DNA from: Ecdyonurus torrentis
Taxonomy: Eukaryota > Arthropoda > Insecta > Ephemeroptera > Heptageniidae
Length of the DNA stretch: 64,000 bases
Direction: 5' to 3'
NCBI GenBank assembly: GCA_949318235.1
Contig: OX439137.1
Span: 14,397,291-14,461,290 of the forward strand
Numbering within the stretch: position 1 is the first letter of the stretch; each line of letters starts with the position of its first letter. Under the pieces are notes generated by a model. The model saw only the letters and a list, made by a program, of their open reading frames with translations. It had not been told where the DNA came from and did no database searches. Positions 1 through 11,300 of this stretch are shown one piece after another. A program made the translations under genes and the position numbers.

Positions 1-937
1 CATTATGATCATTTAAAATTACATGATTCATGTCGAGTGAAGTATTGCTCTAGGCTAAATCGACCACGCTGATCTCAAATCCGTTGTCAGAATTTCAATA
101 AGTGCTACACTTAGGCGCTAAGGGTGGTTTTTTATCCCTGGAATGGGGCATTTTTGAATTAATTAGGTAGTAACAAAACACACTTAAACAAAATATAGCA
201 AATATCCAATGAATGTTTTCTTGTGCTTGGACAGCTTTTAACACGTGTTGTAGGCATTTCCGGTTTAAATCTCTAATTAGGGGTTGTTTAGATTTAAGTT
301 CCACCCCTAATACAAATTTTAAAAATATTGCGATTGGTGTCAAGTTAGGTATCGTTCTTGGGTAAATCGACCCCACTGAGTCCAAATCTGTTGTCAAAAA
401 TTTGATTACTTCAACCCTTAAGTTGTTAGGGGTTGATTTATAAATGATTTAAAAAATTTTATTGCACTTCCATGAATTTATTTTTATTTATTATTTAAAA
501 ATCAACCCCTAACGACTTAAGGGTTGAAGACAACACATTTTCGACAACAGATTTGGACTCAGTGGGGTCGATTTACCCAAGAACGATACCTAACTTGACA
601 CCAATCGCAATATTTTTAAAATTTGTATTAGGGGTGGAACTTAAATCTAAACAACCCCTAATTAGAGATTTAAACCGGAAATGCCTACAACACGTGTTAA
701 AAGCTGTCCAAGCACAAGAAAACATTCATTGGATATTTGCTATATTTTGTTTAAGTGTGTTTTGTTACTACCTAATTAATTCAAAAATGCCCCATTCCAG
801 GGATAAAAAACCACCCTTAGCGCCTAAGTGTAGCACTTATTGAAATTCTGACAACGGATTTGAGATCAGCGTGGTCGATTTAGCCTAGAGCAATACTTCA
901 CTCGACATGAATCATGTAATTTTAAATGATCATAATG
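1..937. repeat. Large near-perfect palindrome (foldback repeat)
   Basis: Bases 1-7 (CATTATG) pair with 931-937 (CATAATG). The arms then match base for base inward, apparently without change, to about 397 and 544. Both arms encode the same 95-residue stretch in opposite orientation, which only reflects their identity. Further in (about 398-450 against 485-540) the arms still pair but with many mismatches, around a short AT-rich loop near 469. The palindrome touches the window edge, so it may be longer. Each arm resembles one 309-bp unit of the neighbouring tandem array. An inverted-duplication assembly error is also possible. Confidence 0.9.
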
Positions 938-1863
938 GGGGTGAAAACTGCGCCCTAGCCACCCCTATTAAGGTAATTAAGACCGAAAATGCATAGGGTC
1001 CGTGTTAAAACCATACCAGGCACTGTACTATGCAAAAAGAAAATCGACAATATTGTGTTTTATTGATATTTAAATTTGCTTAATTTTCTTAAATTTTCCC
1101 TCTTTTGGGGATAAAAAAACACCCCTAGCGCGTCAGGGGTGGCACTTATTTAAAATCTGACAACGGATTTGGGTTCAGCGGGGTCGATTTAGTCTAGAGC
1201 AATACCTTACTCGACACCAATCATAGAATTTTAAAAAATCAAAAAGGGGGTGAAAATGGCACTCTAGCCACCCCCATTAAGGTAATTTAGACCGGATATG
1301 CATAGGGCTCATGTTAAAACATAACCAGATACTTTAATATGCAAAAAGAAAATCGAAATTAATGTTTTTTATTGAAATTTAAATTGACTTTATTTTCCAA
1401 TAATTTCCCTCTTTTAGGGATAAAAAACCACCCCTAGCGCGTCAGGGGTGGCACTTATCAAAAATCTGACAACGGATTTGGGTTCAGCGGGGTTGATTTA
1501 GTCTAGAGCAATACCTAACTCGACACCAATCACAGAATTTTAAAAAATCAAAAAGGGGGTAAAAATGGCACCCTAGCCACCCCCATTAAGGTAATTTAGA
1601 CCGGATATGCATAGGGTCCATGTTAAAACATAACCAGATACTGTAATATGCAAAAAGAAAATCGAAATTAATGTTTTTTATTGAAATTTAAATTGACTTT
1701 ATTTTCCAATAATTTCCCTCTTTTGGGGTTCAAAAACTACCCCTAGTGCGTCAGGGGTGGCACCTATCGAAAATCTGACAACGGATTTGAGGTCAGCGGG
1801 GTTGAATTAGTCTAGAACGATATCTTACACGACAACTTTTGCTTAAGTTTTTGTAATCATAAT
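937..1863. repeat. Tandem array, three 309-bp units
   Basis: The anchor GGGG(G)TGRAAA occurs at 937, 1246, 1555 and, more diverged, at 1864, giving three 309-bp steps. Each unit carries a run of C-rich CACCCC text, GACCGNANATGCATAGGG, GATAAAAAACACCCCTAGCG and GACAACGGATTTGGGTTCAG in the same order. The right arm of the adjacent palindrome (about 628-936) is a diverged fourth unit. No protein or RNA gene is seen. This is a satellite or transposon-internal repeat of unknown class. Confidence 0.9.
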
Positions 1864-2366
1864 GGGGTGGAAAACCCCACCCCCCACACCCCCCAGGGGG
1901 TTGGATAGGGCTAAAACGCTAGAAACCTAATAAAGAAGGTCCAGACAATAAGTTTTCGTAGAATACAGCATTTAAAATTTATTTTTGGTACACTTTGCAC
2001 TTTCGTGATTTTTGGAAAGTCAAAAATCGTTTTTACCCCCTAATTCCTAAAGGGGTGGTTTTTCAAAATTAATTTTTGCATTTTTTTACTAGGTGGGGCT
2101 AAGTGACTTTCAAAAGCCACCAGAAAGAATTTTTTTAAAAACTTTATTTTTTGAGAAATAACATTGAAAAGGATATATTGAAAACCGAATTTTTGGTTTT
2201 CACCCCCTAAAGGGGTGAAAAATATAGGGGTTGCTAATTATATAGGCATGGCAAAAATGTTGCACATTTTTCCTATCGGTGGGTGGTGGTTTCATCCAAA
2301 TAGCCCAAATATTCACGGAGATATTCAATTTTAGTTTCTTTCAGTACTTTTGGGACACTCTGTATA
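1864..2366. repeat. Interspersed repeat ending next to a CDC27 exon
   Basis: This AT-rich stretch has repeated 'CCCCTAAAGGGGTG' hairpins (around 2035-2055 and 2200-2220) and ends at 2352-2366 with GGGACACTCTGTATA. From memory this ending is close to a motif common at the ends of arthropod repeats. The end lies only 12 bases before the splice acceptor of the next CDC27 exon. No complete terminal inverted repeat or coding sequence was recognised. Confidence 0.55.
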
Positions 2367-2378
2367 TTGATGTTCTAG

Positions 2379-5300
2379 ACCAAAAAAACATATGTTTAGC
2401 ACTCCAATGGGTCCTCCATCATCAGCACTGGCTGTACCTTTCAATGACCTCACACCAACGTCCACTGGGCAAGGAGGGGCAGCAGGTGGACTTGCAGTTC
2501 CCATGGCACCCGCCACCACTAGGAATAAACTGCTGCGAGGCAGAGGTCTCATGCAATTTGGCTCACAGTCACTCAGTCCTCTTACACCAAGGTAAGTGGT
2601 CAGAATGGATTAAGAAAATACCGTGTGATTAATAAAATGGGTATATTATCTATGAACCTCTCACCCTATCAATTAGCTTGTAAATTGTGTTCTATTATCA
2701 TCCATGTTTCATATTATTATTATTTAATAATAATAGGCAGTGTCATACATTGTAAATTACTTTTTATTTACTTGCTACACAACTTTTATTCTTCTGCAGT
2801 TTTCAAACAACATTTCCATTGCGTTGCATGTGAGAAATTTAATGTATTGTGAAATAATAATAATATAACACTACACAAAAATGCAATCAGTTACGAGTAA
2901 GGAATCATCAAGGGCTGGTATACACAAGTAAACTGTTTGAAATTTTAGACTTTTTTTAGAACAATTTTAGAATTTTTAGAACAACAAATAATTCCAATGG
3001 TTTATGACTTCAATGGTTTTGCAGTTGTAAGCAAGATTTGATAGAAAAACACATAGATAGATGAGGAAAAATTTTGAACCTCAGTGTCCCTGTTTGTGTT
3101 CCTATTCCCCAATTTTTCCTCCTCTATATATCGACTTTTACGGATAGTAAACGGCCACCAGGATTGTTGTATTTTTCAACTTTACATCGTAATATCACCA
3201 CAGTACGACTTTGGAAAAAAATTAAGACCAACACTCTCGTAATGTGCACATATCGGACAGTAAATGTGTAAAGTTTCAAATTTTTACTGCTCATAATAAC
3301 TTCGCTAATAATTAATTAGTCATAAGAAACACCGATTTGGCACTTCATTTTTTTTAATCGTGGACTTTACAGGTGAGTTACAGGGGCGGCTCGTGGTGTT
3401 TGTGACTAGGCAAGCACTCGGTGATAGCCTATATATTCTGGGGGGGGGGGGGGGGGACTGCAGCCCGCCGCAGGCGCCGATTTTTTTAGACCACGTGGTG
3501 TTATATAATCTTTGATTTTCATCAAAAAAAACTGCACATCTGTACTTTATTTAAAGAAAATAACCATCTTGATTTTTATTGCGAAAATTTACCAGATAAA
3601 GAAACTGTGCCTTTAAAAAAATATTTTTCAAAGATCGGTAGTGTAAAATTGCGATTTTTCACAAAATCGCACGTTAGTACTTTCCAAGAAATATAAAAGT
3701 TTTTTTTTTGTATAACTTTATTTTATAAAATTAATAATTACGTGACTCTTTTTTTATTAATTTCTTGTATAAGATTGAATGTAACTGCAACTATGGTTAA
3801 TCGAGCAATTCAGTTTTTTTTTTCAAAAGATAAGAAAAAAAAAGAAGAAGAAAAAGAAAAAGAAAAAAAAGAGAAATAAAAAAAGAATATGTAGAGAGAG
3901 AGAGAGAGAGAAAACTAACTGTCGATTAGATGATTGCCCGTTAAAAAAATTAAATACTCCGATTTTAAAATCAGTCCAAAAACAACATGCCCGAAAAAAA
4001 ATGCAATCTATTTTAATTTAATATCAACGATATTATTATAAGAAATAAAAATTGACAGATAAATAATAATTTTATTTAGCTAAATTCAGCCAAATTTCAG
4101 ACAATATTCCTCCCCTCTTTTTCGGTACAATAGAACATTTTTTAAAAAAGTTTTCAAGGTTATCATTCCCTGCTTAATTTTATTTTAATCTTTTTAATGG
4201 AACTTATTGGTTAAGTGCGCGGGAAAAGCTAAGGGTCCCCTAATTTAACAAAACGTTTATAGGGAAAACCGCTTTTTCTTTTCTTTCTTCTTTGCTTCTT
4301 TCTTTCTTTCATTTTTTTTTTCTTTTTCTCTCTTTCTCTCTCTTTTTTTTTTCTTTTTTTGTTATTTTTGCGATTTTTGAGAAAAACTATGCACCAGTAT
4401 TTAAATGAAAAATTCAATGGACACAGTTTTACGTATTTTAAGCCATATATTTTTGTAAATAATTTATAAAATTGATATCCTCCATTGAGCTTATTTACTA
4501 TATAAAACACCAATATAAATTTTTGTCACTTTTTTTTTTTTTTTTTTTTACGTATCATTATTATTTCTAAGGTTTTTTGGCTATAAATTAAAAAAAATGC
4601 TTAAACTTAAAAGACATCATAAAATTGTGCAAGTAAAATTATTTGAAAGTAGAAGGCTAGAAATAAGATAATTACGAGCAAAAAATTGCATTTAATTGTT
4701 TCATATAATTAACTAATAATGTTTTTATAAACTGATATTTAGTAAAATAGTGTGTAAACTATTGATTTACACATATATCCAAAGTTTCATATTTTTAAAA
4801 CACACTTTTTACATAACTTAAATGACATTTTTATGCATATTCTTGGCAGACTGCGGCATCGCTAATTGCTAATAAGCCGTTACGCATACGACAAAATTAA
4901 AGTCACACATTTAAAGACAAAATAACACAAATTCAGGAAATGTTTTTATTTTTTACATCGAACGATTAGTTATTGAGTTATGAAGTTTTTAGTAAGTGTA
5001 AGCTCCTCTGAAAAAGTGCTTTCGAGCTCCCTATTCTTTAGCATTGCGGCCTCCCGTATCCCCTCTTTTTTTCTCAACGCTAGAGCTATAGCGGCGTAAG
5101 CTCCTGTAGTGAGGTGCTTTCACGATTATTCGGAGGGCGCTGCATACGCGATTTTTTATTTTATGAAGGCGCGCTCTGTTTTTGATGAATAAAAATTAGA
5201 AAAAATATAGAAAATTGATAAAAATTAGTTACAAAATATGAAATATAATATTCTTTATTGAAATATGGAATAAAACCTTTTTGTTCGATTTTCTATAGGC

Positions 5301-8300
5301 ATGCACTGCTTGCAGGGCTTACATGCACCAGCCGCCCCTGGTGAGTTATCTATATAACCAATAGTGACAAAAATTCCTTACTTGATGAATAGAGTAAACA
5401 AATGTTACTTGTAAATGTAACATTGTTAAAATAATTCGCAAACCACTCCTTTCCACCCCCTTTGCAAATAAATGGCAAAAAACGTAAACATGGATTCGCT
5501 GAAGTTATAAAGATGAAAATTAGTTTCAGTGTAGACAGTAGCCTAAGTAAAACAACTCAAGTAAAAAATGTGGGATATTTTTATTTTGAGCAACGTTGCA
5601 ATTTTTTTTAACCCGGGAGACCTGAATGTAGGCAACCTGCTACACACAAAATCTATAAAAAAATTCAAATCTTCTTAAAAAATTAAAAATTCATACATTT
5701 TTTGTTTGAGTTGTTTTTCTTAGACTACTGTCTACCCTGAAACTAATTTTCATCTTTATAACTTCAGCGAATCCATGTTTACGTTTTTTGCCATTTATTT
5801 GCAAAGGGGGTGGAAAGGAGTGGTTTGCGAATTATTTTAACAATGTTACATTTACAAGTAACATTTGTTTACTCTATTCATCAAGTAAGGAATTTTTGTC
5901 ACTATTGGTTATATACATAACTCACCTGTAAAGTCCACGATTAAAAAAAATGAAGTGCCAAATCGGTGTTTCTTATGACTAATTAATTATTAGCGAAGTT
6001 ATTATGAGCAGTAAAAATTTGAAACTTTACACATTTACTGTCCGATATGTGCACATTACGAGAGTGTTGGTCTTAATTTTTTTCCAAAGTCGTACTGTGG
6101 TGATATTACGATGTAAAGTTGAAAAATACAACAATCCTGGTGGCCGTTTACTATCCGTAAAAGTCGATATGTGGTTTTCTATCAAATCTTTTAATTATCA
6201 ATTATCCCATAGTTGATTTCTTTTTTTAATATTCATTACTGTAGTTGTAAGCAAGAGATAATAATTTGATTTCAAGTTATTAATTTCCTATAAGTTTTAC
6301 TAAGAGCACTTTCACTTACCATACTTTTGAAATCGGGCAATCTAATGCAAAAGTTTAATAACTAAGGATATAGCTTTAAAAGTATTAAATCACATTGCAA
6401 ATTTCCATTACTAAGATATATAAATGATATTATGATAATATTTTGAGAGATACATTGATTGAGATAAAAATTTGTGCCATGTGGAGTCAAGTGGTCTCAC
6501 ATATTGTGTGTTCAGTGTTACACCCATGGTAAAGCAAAGAGGGTGAATGACCTTGTGATATGTGCACCGTTCTGGTTGTGCATGTTATGAGGAGTCACTC
6601 TCGGTCCTGATAGAGAGTGAGCATCTGCTCTACATGCAGCATGCTCTAGTAGAGGGACATACAAATTACAATATCAGCTCTTAGAAGTGTGTAGAATGTC
6701 AATTCTGTATCATAGTTTTAGATTCATTTCTATAAAAATAAGATATCCAATCATATTTGGCAGTTGTCTTATGTCACTACTTTAAAAAAGCATTCACAAT
6801 ACTTCATAATAGTTTAAAGTAGTTTATAACTTTATTTGATTAATTATAGGTGATTTTGTAAACAGTAATACATTTTTGCGTTATTTTTTGTTTCAGTTTT
6901 GGTGTGCTACCCTTAGATGATTCAACATTATCACTACTTGATTGCACCTCACGTTCGACTCCTGTTGTTCCTCCTATCATGTCACTATCCATGTTTGTAG
7001 CAAAGTCAGAGCAACGTAGCACTTCTAAGAGAGTAAGTACATCGTGATTGATAGCACAATGATATTAGGCTTGACAAATGTGCATTCTTACTTAAGTTAC
7101 TTAATTGGCTCGTAGCAAGTAATTGATTGTAACTGTGTTATTGTAGGTTCTGTCTCGTCAAAAGTCAGACTCTCCACTACAGCAGGCCAAGCCAGTGTTC
7201 AGTCAGTCTGGCAACACACCCAGCCCCATGGCCCCACCTTCCTCTATTGTGTCCATAGCAGCAGGTACACCCCCCTCTACTCAAACAGTGCAGCCTCCTA
7301 ACCAGAGTGTACGTCGAAGCTCTCGACTGTTTAGCAGTAACAATAGCTGCTCTGTCAAGGTAAGATATCATATTTTTATTATTATTATCACCGGGTCAAA
7401 AATGCAGATGTACAAAAAGGAGGTTATATATCAATTTGGTAAGTTTAGAGAGGTATAGTGCAACCATTGTTATAACCTTACGTGCCATAAGCATTTCTGC
7501 AACCTCGACTTAACTGTCTAACATACCAAATTGCTATGCAGCCTCCTTTTCTTGCATCTGGAAAATATATTTCAAACTTTGTGGGGGAAAAAAAAATACT
7601 GTGGAAAAAATTACATTGAAATCTATAGCTCAGATGTCACAAATTACAAATATTTCTCCTTCAGTTGCTTCAAATATGCACTATTAAGTAAGTATAATTC
7701 TATACTGTTAACTGTAAAACAGTATGATAAATTCTTTTTTAGATCATAGTTGTGCCTCTACTTGCAGATATTAATTGAAATAATTAAACAGGACAATGTT
7801 TTACTGAAATGATAACAAGGATACATATTTTAAGTAGCATTTTACATGTTCAAACATATTAATTTATCATCAATATTTTGTGTACAGGAGAACAACAAAA
7901 GCCCAAACAGAAATAAGTTTGCCACACCCAAGTCTCCATCTCGTAAGAGTAACAAGAGTAAAGCCAAGTCAGCAACTATCAGTGCCAAGGGAAATAATAA
8001 TTACAACGAATTAAATGAGAAAAATCGTGAGGATTCGTTACCCGTCTCAGAAACTATCACATCATCTACACTCATCTCAGGTAGGGAATACAGTAGTTTG
8101 GTTTCAAACTTCAGCTCATCAGGCAATGTAGAAGTTTATTATGTACTGTATTTAATTTTTAAAACAAGGGGATAATAAAATTTTGTCTGGTGTTTACTGT
8201 ACACTTAAATAAAATTTCATGGGAGGTTAAAATGAAAACAACAAGAAATAACAAATAAATTTTGACAAAAATCTCAGCTAGTACAGTACTCGACAAAAGT

Positions 8301-11300
8301 TTGAGATCGAGGTGTATAAACAGCCTGCAGCAACCCAATGCTTTCCTTATAGGCTAATTTATTTATTTATTTACTAAACACAATGTGTGTACAACATACA
8401 TCTAAACATTCAATGTTTTCTTATGAGAAAAATACAGGTTGTCTATTAACTAATAAAAAAAACTGTTTTGAGTCTGACTGTGATTTTGATTACATCCACA
8501 TCTGTTTAAACTTGCTGCACATGCGTAGCAAATAGAAACTGAAGCAGGTGTGATCAAATTGCGTAAAGTTGGCCTCAAAACACTTGTTTCTTTATTAGTC
8601 AATATGCCCTATTCTTGAACTTTTGCCCAGTGCTTTACCACATTTCAGATTATCTTGTTAAATCAAGTTATGCATGATTGTTTCTTGAATTAATAACATG
8701 TGAGCGTACATCTTTTTTTTTCCCCACCCTGCCCGATTTCACCCTGCCTTTGTTATACAATGCTACATGAGATCAGTTTTGATTTGGGTTAGAACTTATT
8801 CTCACTCTCTCAAGGGTTCCTGTCAGCTAAAGCTCAACTCCCCTTCCCAATTTTCCCAATCTATCTGTCATGTTTTCTATCTAATATTTATTTATTTTTT
8901 TCACTTATTATTATTATTATTGTGATTACTAACTTTGGGCATGTAAATGTTCACAGGCAGTGCCCCAATACCCAGTGTTACAGTGACAAGTGAGAGTGTA
9001 ACCATGTTACAAAAGCAGTCAGCTCAGGGACTAATGAGCTTATTGGCTCAGTTAGGCTCTGCATACCTCAGTCTAGCTCAATATGATTGCAAATCTGCGA
9101 TAGAAAAACTCAGAGCATTACCTCCTAATCATTACTTCACAGGCTGGGCATTGTGTATGGAAGGCAAAGCGCACTATGAATTAGCAGATTACAAACAAGC
9201 TGTTAAGTAAGTACTCCAGAATATTCTGTTTTGTTTCTCTTTTAATAATTTTTTTATCGTTATTGTGGTGTAAAAATTGAACAGATTTCATTGGCTGTGT
9301 GAAAGTTAATTGTATAAGTCAGTGAAACTTGTAAAATTTTCACCTCACAACCGTCTAATTTTCAGAATTCTGTAAAGTATTATTCACATGGTGTGGAAAT
9401 TTGATGTCTGCCAACGTGTTGACAGATATTGATGGACATCGACAGGTACTCGTCATTGTCTATTTCACATGAGAAAGCATACTGCACAGTACAATATCCA
9501 TCATTTTGACGGATAGTGACTCAGCTTTGTTTGCTAGTATCTGTCAGCTGTTCATGTGTTTACCTCTGGACAGATGTCAAATTTACCTACCATGTGAATA
9601 TATTTTTTTGTTTAGCAGACATTTTATATAGTACCTAAGCATGATTGTATGTTGTACATTATTTTACAGAGCTTATGAAGAGTGTCGCAATCTTGAGCCA
9701 GCACGACTGCAGGGTATGGAAGTGCTGAGTACAGCATTGTGGTATCTTGAGCGTGAAGTAGCGCTTTCCAACTTGAGTCACGAGCTACAGGCTATCGACA
9801 GACTGAGTGTAGAGGCATGGTGTGCAGCAGGAAATTGCTTTAGTCAACAGAAAGAACACGACACTGCGATAAAGTTCTTCCAGAGAGCAATTCAGGTAAA
9901 TTGATTGATGAAAATGGTTGATGTAATAGATATTGATTGATTAATGATATATCGATTATTGATATATTAGTAAATAATAATTACATATGTATTTATTTCA
10001 TTTGTATTTCTACAGCCAGTTGAAGTATACAGAACTGTTGCATTGCATTGTTTTGTTAATTTCATGCTGATGCACATCGTTTAAATTAACTTTAAGTTTT
10101 ATTTATTTAAACTGAAGTTAAAATAGGGTCGTGGGTCAATAAACTGCCTTCACCGATTAATAGAAAAACACATCAGTTTGAAAAATTGTGAAATTTGAAT
10201 TAATATTAGGATATTTTTCAAATCTCTCTCTCTCTCTTTCTTTTTGTCAAATCTTTTTATCATAATATAAATATGTGAAAAAACCATCGCGGTTAATGCT
10301 ACTAAAACAATAGGATAGAGATAGAGATAGGACGAGAGAAATTAGAGCACCGTGTATTGAGAGTTAATACAGAGCGAAATTCTCTAATTTTGATAGTATA
10401 AGTTATAAGTATAAGTATAGTATAAGTTATTATCAATTAATTATTGCCAGGTTAATATTATCATTTACTGATTAATGTTTGTTATTTTTAGGTAAACCCA
10501 AGATTTGCTTATGCATACTCGCTGCTAGGTCATGAGTATGTACAGACAGAGGAACTGGATAAAGCAATGAGTTGCTTTAGAGCTGCTATTCGTATAGATC
10601 AGAGACACTACAATGCATGGTGAGTTCAATTTTTACAATCTTAATATAATTATAGCAGTTCTGTTATTTAAAAATTATTGATTTCATTTTTGACTGGCAT
10701 ACAGTTAAATAATAATAATGTTTGCCATTATTAATTTTACACGTATGTATTACAGGCTTGGAGTAGGTTCAATATTCTACAAGCAAGAGAGGTTTAGTCT
10801 AGCTGAGATTCACTTCAAGAGAGCACTTGCTATCAACCCTAACAGTTCTGTCATCATGTGTTATGTGGCTGTGGTGAGTACTAAAATATTTCAGCGTAGC
10901 TTCCTTTTAGCTTTTTCTTGAAGGTACAGTATAAAAAAATGTAACATTTTCTAAAAGAGCTCAACTTTTAATAAATTTCGTAAATTTTTTCAGATGTTTT
11001 TTAAAGTTTTTATTTTATTAGACACGTGGAGTAACAATATTTACAATTATGCAATGGTTTTTGTATTTCAAGATTCAGAGAGCATAGCTCGTTGTGAATT
11101 GTAATCAAATAATTCCTTTTAAAAAATGATAAAAATAAAAAAAATAAAAACAAGGGATGATAAAAATCATCTGCCATTTCTCGTAACAAGATACATAGAT
11201 ATATTGAATAGGTTAATAGTAGGCCTATGTGCAAAATATCACCTTTCAAAATAACATTAAAAATTATAAAATTTGTTTTAATAAATTGGACAAAATAAAA

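Noticed and set aside
95..843. Identical 95-residue open frames on both strands
   Set aside because: They are the two arms of one palindrome read outward; no similarity to any protein I know and no start context or splice signals.
2279..2632. Long frame MGGGFIQIAQ… across a CDC27 exon
   Set aside because: It is the wrong frame over exon 2379-2591; the correct frame matches CDC27 and splices in phase to the next exon.
4229..4513. Lys/Glu/Arg-rich frame on the minus strand
   Set aside because: Produced by a polypyrimidine low-complexity stretch inside the hAT-like element.
6470..6665. Possible tRNA-derived SINE in a CDC27 intron
   Set aside because: No recognisable A or B box, no poly-A tail and no second copy in the window.
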